13,006 nt of DNA, taken from the NCBI GenBank assembly GCA_035500455.1, contig DATJXG010000183.1:1-13006 (forward strand), given 5' to 3'. A program made the position numbers and the translations under genes. The notes below the pieces were generated by a model. That model did not search any database. It had not been told where the DNA came from and saw only the letters and a list, made by a program, of their open reading frames with translations. Below are positions 6,364 through 11,942 of the stretch, in pieces (the first letter of the stretch is position 1; every line of letters starts with the position of its first letter). This DNA is from DATJXG01 sp035500455. GTDB lineage: Bacteria; Acidobacteriota; Terriglobia; Terriglobales; Acidobacteriaceae.

Positions 6364-6486
6364 TTACATCGTGCTGATCTTGATGTAACGTCCCACATCC
6401 GGAATTGACTTGAAGACCACATAGCCGAACAGGAGCAGAGTCGCAACCCCGAGCGCGCTCGTAACCGCCGATAATGTCTTTTTCAC
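6364..6486 (-). CDS. Small single-pass membrane protein (DUF6893-like)
   Basis: A 40-codon minus-strand gene starts at GTG (6486-6484) and ends at TAA (6366-6364). A perfect AAGGAGG (6500-6494) lies 7 nt before the start, the strongest ribosome binding site in the window. The product begins VKKTLSAVTSALGV, has a hydrophobic segment GVATLLLFGYVVF (about 13-25) and ends in FKSIPDVGRYIKISTM. The pattern of lysine start, one membrane helix, then (L/I)PD..RY.KI..M resembles my memory of the DUF6893 family of tiny proteins; that name is from memory and unverified. It is convergent to prk. Its role is unknown. It is too short for many gene callers. Confidence 0.7.
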   Translation of the reverse strand: MKKTLSAVTSALGVATLLLFGYVVFKSIPDVGRYIKISTM

Positions 6487-6589
6487 AAAAACTCCTCCTT
6501 AATCGATGACTCCCTTTCGATGAATCAGACGCTCAGCGAGAAGCCTCAACGGAGCTAAAAACCGGAAAAAGCCCGTCCGATGAAACCAT

Positions 6590-6617
6590 CTGCCCGGGAA
6601 GACTTTCCCCGGGTCAG
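6590..6617. repeat. Hairpin-forming inverted repeat
   Basis: CTG-CCCGGG-AA at 6590-6600 pairs with TT-CCCGGG-CAG at 6605-6617, with single-base bulges at C6607 and T6614 and a GACT loop. There is no following T-run, so it is not a convincing intrinsic terminator. It lies between the divergent small gene and the hydrogenase gene and could be an operator or chance GC-rich pairing. Confidence 0.3.
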
Positions 6618-6635
6618 CCCGCGATTTTCCCGCTT

Positions 6636-6651
6636 TGGGGCGTGATTCGCC
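6636..6651 (+). promoter_or_regulatory. Possible sigma-54 promoter for hhyS copy 1
   Basis: TGGGGCG-TGAT-TCGCC has the invariant GG (6637-6638) and GC (6649-6650) exactly 10 bp apart. It fits the -24/-12 consensus at 8 of 12 positions (9 would need T instead of C at 6648). The start would fall near 6661, about 105 nt before the hydrogenase gene. An alternative is a housekeeping -10 box TAGAAT at 6663-6668, which lacks a good -35. The operator motif seen upstream of cbbL is not repeated here, so this is only a candidate. Confidence 0.3.
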
Positions 6652-6765
6652 CGAGAATCCGCTAGAATATGCGAGGCCAAAAGCCGGCTGACCCTTTCTG
6701 CGGCGCGATCGCCGTTTTTCCTACTGGACGCGCCGAGCCGTTCGGCGGCGCGGGAGATTTTGAGA

Positions 6766-7803
6766 ATGGCGGACGTTGAGATTCAACGCGGGCCCCAATC
6801 GCCTCTCAGCGAGATGCACGTCCTATGGATTACTGCCGGACTGGGTTGTGACGGCGACACTATCGCCATGACGGCTGCCAGCCAACCCAGCATCGAAGAC
6901 GTAGTTATGGGGCAGATTCCCTGGATTCCGAAGGTGCACCTGCACAATCCCTTCCTCGCCGCGGCCAATGGCGACGATTTCCTGCGGCCCTTCCGCCAGG
7001 CGGCCGACGGCCAGATCGAAAATTTCATTCTTGTGGTCGAGGGGTCGATCCCAAACGAACAAAACAAGCCCGAAGGCTATTGGGCTTCCCTGGGCACTGA
7101 CCCGAAGACCGGTCAGCCCATCACCACCTGCGAATGGATCGACCGCCTGGCTCCCAATGCGTGGGCCGTATTGGCGGCGGGAACCTGCTCCACCTACGGC
7201 GGAATCCATGCCATGGAAGGGAATCCCACCGGTTGCATGGGTCTGCCCGACTATCTGGGCTGGCAATGGAAATCGAAGGCGGGGATTCCCATCGTGTGCG
7301 TCCCCGGTTGTCCGGTGCAGCCGGATAATTTCATGGAGACGCTACTGTATCTCCTGTATATGGCATCCAAACGGGCGCCCATGATTCCGCTCGATGAAGC
7401 CCTGCGGCCCACCTGGCTGTTCGGCAACACCGTGCACGAGGGGTGCGATCGTGGCGGCTTCTACGAGCAGGCGCAGTTTGCCGAAGAATATGGCTCTCCT
7501 CTCTGCATTGTGAAGCTGGGATGCTGGGGGCCGGTTGTGCAATGCAACGTGGGTAAGCGCGGCTGGATGGGCGGAATCGGCGGCTGCCCGAACGTGGGCG
7601 GGATATGTATCGGTTGCACTATGCCGGGTTTCCCCGACAAATTCATGCCGTTCATGAATCAGCCGCCGGGTTCGCTTTTGTCATCGACGGCGGTACAAAC
7701 CTATGGCCGCGCGATTCACGCTTTGCGCCGCTTTACGCAGTCTTCGATGAACAAAGAGCCCAGTTGGCGAAGGCGTGGAGCGGATACCTCGACGCGCCCT
7801 TGA
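6766..7803 (+). CDS. hhyS: [NiFe]-hydrogenase small subunit, group 1h-type, orphan copy
   Basis: A 345-residue iron-sulfur subunit. Proximal-cluster ligands are C28 and D31 (GCDGD, aspartate in place of the usual cysteine, a group 1h mark), C141 and C182. Distal and medial ligands are in HEGC (H224, C227), LCIVKLGC (C247, C253), C260, C274 and CIGC (C281, C284). All are present, so the electron relay looks intact. It is roughly 70% identical by eye to the second copy at 10857, but has three extra cysteines (C122, C157, C178) and a shorter, different C-terminus (WRRRGADTSTRP). ATG 6766 is preferred because GGGAG lies 9 nt upstream; a TTG 6 nt earlier has no suitable spacing. There is no Tat signal. 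No large subunit follows; a PAS kinase gene begins 55 bp downstream. It may pair with the HhyL encoded further on or have a sensory role. Confidence 0.92.
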   Translation: MADVEIQRGPQSPLSEMHVLWITAGLGCDGDTIAMTAASQPSIEDVVMGQIPWIPKVHLHNPFLAAANGDDFLRPFRQAADGQIENFILVVEGSIPNEQNKPEGYWASLGTDPKTGQPITTCEWIDRLAPNAWAVLAAGTCSTYGGIHAMEGNPTGCMGLPDYLGWQWKSKAGIPIVCVPGCPVQPDNFMETLLYLLYMASKRAPMIPLDEALRPTWLFGNTVHEGCDRGGFYEQAQFAEEYGSPLCIVKLGCWGPVVQCNVGKRGWMGGIGGCPNVGGICIGCTMPGFPDKFMPFMNQPPGSLLSSTAVQTYGRAIHALRRFTQSSMNKEPSWRRRGADTSTRP

Positions 7804-7858
7804 GAAGAGCGCTCTTTCCATCGCGCGGATGTGAGATCACTGTCGTTTGAGGAGCGAA

Positions 7859-9835
7859 ATGGTTTCGTTCTCCTGGCCGAACAACGCGGAAGGCGCGAAC
7901 CGCGAGCAATTGAGGCCGGCTACCGAGCCCGATCTCGACCCTGCCCAGGCCGAAGAAATATTGCAGGGACTCGCGGGCGTCTTCAGCCACAACAATCCGA
8001 CGCGTGCCAGACGCGTCGTGTATCCGCCTGAGCGGCCGGACCAGGGCTGGCCCGAAGAAGCGCAACTCCCGAACCTGGAAGCGAGATACCGCGCACTGGT
8101 CGAACAGATTCCGGCTGTGGTGTTCATGGCCTATCTCGACCGCGGTATCGGCGAAGCCTACGTGAGCCCGCAGATCGAAGCCGCCCTCGGATTTTCGCAG
8201 GAAGAGTGGCTGGAAGATCCGGTCCGCTGGTACAGCCACATCCACCCCGACGACAAGCAGCGCTGGAGCACGGAAGCGGCCGAGATGTTCCTGACCGGCA
8301 GCCCTTTGCGCTCGGCATATCGGGTGGTAGCGCGCGACGGGCGGGTGATCTGGTTTCACTGCGAGGCCAAGATGATTCGCAAGGAGAATGGCGAGCCGTG
8401 GTTCATTCACGGCGTGGGATTCGACATCACGGACTTGAAGCGCACCGAAGAAGCGTTACAGGAGGAGCGCAACGTAGCCTCCGCTATTCTCGATACCGTA
8501 GGCACCTTGGTGGTCGTGATGGACCCTGAGGGCCGCATTGTGCGCTTCAATCGCGCCTGCGAGCAGATGACGGGATATTCGCTTGCCCAGGTTCAGGGAA
8601 AGTTCATCTGGGAGCTGTTTCTGGCGGAAGAAGTGGAGCGCCTGAAAGCCTCGTTCCAGAACACCCGGACCGACGAGTTGCCGCAGGAGTTCGAGAGCCG
8701 TTGGGCGGGCCGCGATGGCAAACAGAGAACGATAGCCTGGTCCACCACGGTGCTAAGCGGCTCCGGCGAGGCTGCCTCGTACATCATCGCCTCGGGCGTT
8801 GACATCACCGAGAGAAAGCGGGCGGAGGTCAAATTCCGCGGCCTGCTGGAAGCCGCGCCGGATGCGGTTGTGGTCGTGAACCCCCAGGGCAGGATCGTTT
8901 TGGTGAACGCCCAGGTCGGCAAGCTGTTCGGCTACCGGCACGAAGAATTGATAGGTCAGAAACTCGAACTGCTGGTGCCGCAGCGTTTGCGGCGCAGGCA
9001 TTCCCAGCACCGCAATCACTTCTTCAAAGAACCTCGGGTGCGGCCCATGGGAGCGGGCAGCGAACTCTACGGTCTGCACAAGGACGGCCACGAATTCCCG
9101 GTGGAAATCAGCCTCAGTCCCCTCGAAACGGAGGAGGGCGTGCTGGTTTCCAGCGCGATTCGCGACATCACCGAGCGCAAACACCTGGAACAGACCATTC
9201 TGGAGATCAGCGCCCGTGAGCAACGCCGCATCGGGCAGGATCTCCACGACGGGCTGGGGCAGCATCTCACCGGCATCGCTTTCATGAGCAAGGTGCAGGA
9301 GCAGAAGCTCGCGGAAAAGGGGCTGACCGAGGCGGGGGATGCCGCCAAAATCGTAAACCTGGTGAATCAGGCGATCCACACGACGCGGCAACTGGCGCGT
9401 GGTTTGCTCCCGGTTGTCTCCGATGCGCAAGGGCTGATGTCTGCCTTGCAGCAGTGGGCGGGCGAGGTCGAGGAGATCTTTAGCATCGACTGCAGGTTTC
9501 AATGTGTCGCTCCGGTGCTGGTTCATGACGACGCCGTAGCCACCCACCTCTACTACATCGCCCACGAGGCGGTAAATAACGCCATCAAGCACGGCCACGC
9601 CAGCCACATCGTGATACGCTTGGCCGCCGGCGAGCGGCAGGGAGCGCTCACCATACAGGACGACGGTTGCGGAATGGGCGACATTGCTCCCGGCAACAAA
9701 GGCATGGGCCTTCACCTGATGAACTATCGCGCGCGGATGGTGGGAGGTTCGCTGGAAGTGCAGCGGGCGCCGGGCGGCGGAACCATGGTGAGCTGTCTGT
9801 TCCCCGTCCTGCTCCCCGAGATTCCCAAATTGTAA
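7859..9835 (+). CDS. Soluble triple-PAS sensor histidine kinase (NarX/UhpB-type, HisKA_3)
   Basis: A 658-residue kinase without membrane segments or signal peptide, hence cytosolic. The N-terminal 68 residues show no known domain. PAS1 spans about 74-195 (ending GFDITDLKRTEE), PAS2 about 205-320 (ending GVDITERKRAE) and PAS3 about 325-443 (ending IRDITERKHLE). The dimerisation/phosphoacceptor helix has H463 in REQRRIGQDLHDGLGQ. The ATPase domain shows the N-box HEAVNNAIKH (569-578), DDGCGMG (601-607) and GMGLHLMNYRARMVGG (615-630). PAS3 has a histidine (H381) at the place of the FixL haem ligand, but R220 of FixL is replaced by serine. ATG 7859 is chosen because GAGGAG lies 4 nt upstream; the in-frame TTG at 7847 has no ribosome binding site. 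It lies between two hydrogenase small-subunit genes and 9 bp before its response regulator. Cofactor and signal are unknown; a redox or H2-linked input is inferred from context. Confidence 0.93.
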   Translation: MVSFSWPNNAEGANREQLRPATEPDLDPAQAEEILQGLAGVFSHNNPTRARRVVYPPERPDQGWPEEAQLPNLEARYRALVEQIPAVVFMAYLDRGIGEAYVSPQIEAALGFSQEEWLEDPVRWYSHIHPDDKQRWSTEAAEMFLTGSPLRSAYRVVARDGRVIWFHCEAKMIRKENGEPWFIHGVGFDITDLKRTEEALQEERNVASAILDTVGTLVVVMDPEGRIVRFNRACEQMTGYSLAQVQGKFIWELFLAEEVERLKASFQNTRTDELPQEFESRWAGRDGKQRTIAWSTTVLSGSGEAASYIIASGVDITERKRAEVKFRGLLEAAPDAVVVVNPQGRIVLVNAQVGKLFGYRHEELIGQKLELLVPQRLRRRHSQHRNHFFKEPRVRPMGAGSELYGLHKDGHEFPVEISLSPLETEEGVLVSSAIRDITERKHLEQTILEISAREQRRIGQDLHDGLGQHLTGIAFMSKVQEQKLAEKGLTEAGDAAKIVNLVNQAIHTTRQLARGLLPVVSDAQGLMSALQQWAGEVEEIFSIDCRFQCVAPVLVHDDAVATHLYYIAHEAVNNAIKHGHASHIVIRLAAGERQGALTIQDDGCGMGDIAPGNKGMGLHLMNYRARMVGGSLEVQRAPGGGTMVSCLFPVLLPEIPKL

Positions 9836-9844
9836 GAGTGACAT

Positions 9845-10534
9845 ATGAACATGGCTTACAAAGCGCAGAATCCGTCAGAGATCAAGAAAAGAATTCTGGT
9901 AGTGGATGATCACCCCGTTGTTCGCCAGGGCCTGGCACTGCTGATCAACCGGGAGCCCGACCTGGTGGTTTGTGGCGAAGCCGAGGAGGCCATGGGTGCA
10001 ATGCACGTTCTGGCCTCGGCTCACCCGGACGTCCTCATCCTGGATATCTCGCTCAACGGCCCCGACGGTCTCGACCTGCTGAAGAACGTTCGCACCACTC
10101 ATCCCACCCTGCCGGTTCTTATCCTCTCGATGCACGATGAACAGATCTACGCCGAACGCGCCCTGCGCGCCGGCGCCAATGGCTACATCATGAAACAGGA
10201 GGCGACGGAAAAAGTTCTGGTCGCGGTCCGCCGGATTCTGAGCGGTGAAATCTATGTGAGCGACCGCATCGCCAACCGCATGCTACGCCACTACATCACG
10301 GGCTCGGGCACAATCCGAAACTCGTCCATTGCCGATCTCAGCGACCGCGAGCTGGAGGTTTTCCGCCTGATTGGAGAGGGCCACGGAACCCGCCAGATTG
10401 CCGATGAACTGCACCTTAGCGTCAAGACCGTGGAATCCTACCAGGCGCATATTAAGGAAAAACTGTCGCTGCGCAGCGCCCGCGAACTCATGCAGCACGC
10501 CATCCAGTGGAATATGAACGAGAAAGCGTCCTGA
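9845..10534 (+). CDS. NarL/LuxR-family response regulator
   Basis: A 229-residue DNA-binding response regulator and cognate partner of the upstream kinase (9-bp gap). The receiver domain (about 16-132) has the acidic pair D21/D22 (VVDDHP), phosphoacceptor D67 (VLILDISL), switch S95 (LILSMHDE) and K117 (YIMKQE). The LuxR-type helix-turn-helix spans about 163-225 (LSDRELEVFRLIGEGHGTRQ, then IADELHLSVKTVESYQAHIK). The receiver is intact, so phosphorylation by the HisKA_3 kinase is expected. The Shine-Dalgarno is weak (TAAGAGTG), consistent with translational coupling to the kinase stop codon. Likely targets are the flanking hydrogenase genes, but no operator can be named from this sequence alone. 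Confidence 0.95.
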   Translation: MNMAYKAQNPSEIKKRILVVDDHPVVRQGLALLINREPDLVVCGEAEEAMGAMHVLASAHPDVLILDISLNGPDGLDLLKNVRTTHPTLPVLILSMHDEQIYAERALRAGANGYIMKQEATEKVLVAVRRILSGEIYVSDRIANRMLRHYITGSGTIRNSSIADLSDRELEVFRLIGEGHGTRQIADELHLSVKTVESYQAHIKEKLSLRSARELMQHAIQWNMNEKAS

Positions 10535-10856
10535 CGCACTAGCCTGTCATTCATCCGGGCTTCTTCAACTCAAGTTCACTACTGCTAGCGACCTCGGCAT
10601 GGGGGAATCCCCGATGCGGGCCGTGGTGCTTCCCACGAAAACGAAAAAGTGGCCCTCCCGCTTGTGAGCCTCCACCCATTTCGCCGATGCTACGTTCGTC
10701 GTCGTGAGTAGGTACGGCGCGCTTTCAGGTTGCTGTTCGAAGTGAAAAAGGGCTGCTACTCATTTTGTGCCCAGAGCAGGGTCCCCTTCGTAAAACAAAA
10801 ATTCGGCGGCCTCGATCCTTTAACGGGTTGGTGTGAAAAATAAAGGAGAATCAGCT
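10535..10856. other. Intergenic region before the hhyS-hhyL operon
   Basis: This 322-bp spacer has no credible gene on either strand. It holds two strong hairpins near its start (10597-10655). No good sigma-54 motif is present: I checked the GG-N10-GC spacing at every GG on the + strand, and the only hit is inside a hairpin and lacks the rest of the consensus. No convincing -35/-10 pair was found either. It must nonetheless hold the hydrogenase promoter unless transcription reads through from the response regulator. Confidence 0.5.
10597..10655 (+). repeat. Tandem hairpins between response regulator and hhyS-hhyL
   Basis: Hairpin 1 pairs GCAT-G-GGGG (10597-10605) with CCCC-G-ATGC (10609-10617); it has one G-G mismatch and an AAT loop. 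Hairpin 2 pairs CGTGG (10622-10626) with CCACG (10633-10637). It is enclosed by GGGCC (10618-10622) and GGCCC (10651-10655), although the outer and inner stems compete for one or two bases. An A-rich segment follows hairpin 2, but no T-run on the + strand, so a classical terminator for the regulator gene is not evident. It could be part of a structured leader. Confidence 0.4.
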
Positions 10857-11921
10857 ATGCCAGCGGAAACGGTCCCGTACGGCCGAAAGACTCAGCGGCC
10901 ATCTCCTGTTGCGGAAGTTCATATTGTGTGGATCACAGCCGGGCTGGGTTGTGACGGCGATTCGGTTTCCGTCACCGCAGCTTCGCAGCCCAGCATCGAA
11001 GATGTCCTGCTCGGGGCCATTCCCGGCCTTCCCAAAGTTCACCTGCACAATCCGGTGCTGGCCTACGAAGTCGGAGACGACTTCATGAAGTACTGGTATC
11101 TGGCCGAGGAAGGCAAGCTCGATCCCTTCGTTCTGGTTGTGGAAGGCTCCATTCCCAACGAGAAGATTAAGAAAGAAGGGTACTGGGCGGCGCTCGGCAC
11201 CGACCCCACCACCAAACAGCCCATCACCACCAATGAATGGATCGACCGTCTCGCTCCCAAAGCGCTGGCCGTGATCGCCTGCGGCACCTGCGCCACCTAC
11301 GGCGGAATTCACGCCATGGAAGGCAATCCTACCGGCGCTATGGGACTGGCCGACTATCTCGGCTGGGACTGGCGCTCCAAGGCTGGCTTGCCGATCGTGA
11401 ATGTTCCCGGCTGCCCGGTGCAACCCGACAACTTTATGGAAACCGTGCTCTACCTGCTCTACCAGGTCGCAGGACTGGCACCGATGATTCCGCTCGACGA
11501 TCAACTGCGTCCCACCTGGTTGTTCGGAAAAACGGTACACGAGGGCTGCGACCGCGCCGGCTACTACGAGCAGGGTGATTTCGCCGAAGTTTACGGCTCG
11601 CCCAAATGCATCGTGAAACTGGGATGCTGGGGACCGGTAGTGAACTGCAACGTTCCCAAACGGGGATGGATGGCGGGAATTGGCGGCTGCCCCAACGTAG
11701 GCGGTATTTGCATCGGCTGCACCATGCCCGGTTTCCCCGACAAGTTCATGCCCTTTATGGATGAGCCTCCTGGGGCGCGAGTCTCCAGTTCCGCGGTCGG
11801 CGGTTATGGGCGTGCGATTCGCGCCTTGCGTTCCATAACCCAGAACACAGTGAACAAAGAACCCAAGTGGCGCCATTCGCGTGCGGAACTGACCACCGGT
11901 TATCACCCCAGAGCCTACTGA
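10857..11921 (+). CDS. hhyS: [NiFe]-hydrogenase small subunit, group 1h (actinobacterial type), operon copy
   Basis: A 354-residue electron-transfer subunit of a high-affinity uptake hydrogenase. It carries GCDGD (C32, D35: three cysteines plus one aspartate for the proximal cluster, as in the Ralstonia actinobacterial-type enzyme), GTCATYGG, VPGCPVQPDNF, HEGCDRAGYYEQ, KCIVKLGCWGP and GGICIGCTMPGFPDKFMPF for the three Fe-S clusters. The C-terminus ends in the full tail ELTTGYHPRAY. It has no Tat motif, so the enzyme is probably cytosolic or associated with the inner face of the membrane. ATG 10857 is preferred, with AAGGAG 8 nt upstream; in-frame GTG 10833 would put that ribosome binding site inside the gene. 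The large subunit starts 21 bp downstream behind its own AAAGGAG. This is the canonical copy; compare the orphan copy at 6766. Confidence 0.96.
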   Translation: MPAETVPYGRKTQRPSPVAEVHIVWITAGLGCDGDSVSVTAASQPSIEDVLLGAIPGLPKVHLHNPVLAYEVGDDFMKYWYLAEEGKLDPFVLVVEGSIPNEKIKKEGYWAALGTDPTTKQPITTNEWIDRLAPKALAVIACGTCATYGGIHAMEGNPTGAMGLADYLGWDWRSKAGLPIVNVPGCPVQPDNFMETVLYLLYQVAGLAPMIPLDDQLRPTWLFGKTVHEGCDRAGYYEQGDFAEVYGSPKCIVKLGCWGPVVNCNVPKRGWMAGIGGCPNVGGICIGCTMPGFPDKFMPFMDEPPGARVSSSAVGGYGRAIRALRSITQNTVNKEPKWRHSRAELTTGYHPRAY

Positions 11922-11942
11922 GAATCTAAAGGAGCGATCGAA

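Noticed and set aside
6468..6480. CGATAATGTC, identical to part of operator-like site 3
   Set aside because: It lacks the TGAGA half and lies inside the coding sequence of the small minus-strand protein, so it is probably coincidence.
7605..7850. An alternative + strand frame over the end of hhyS copy 1
   Set aside because: Mostly overlaps conserved small-subunit coding sequence in another frame and has no start signal. Only its last part is of interest, as a possible frameshift tail.
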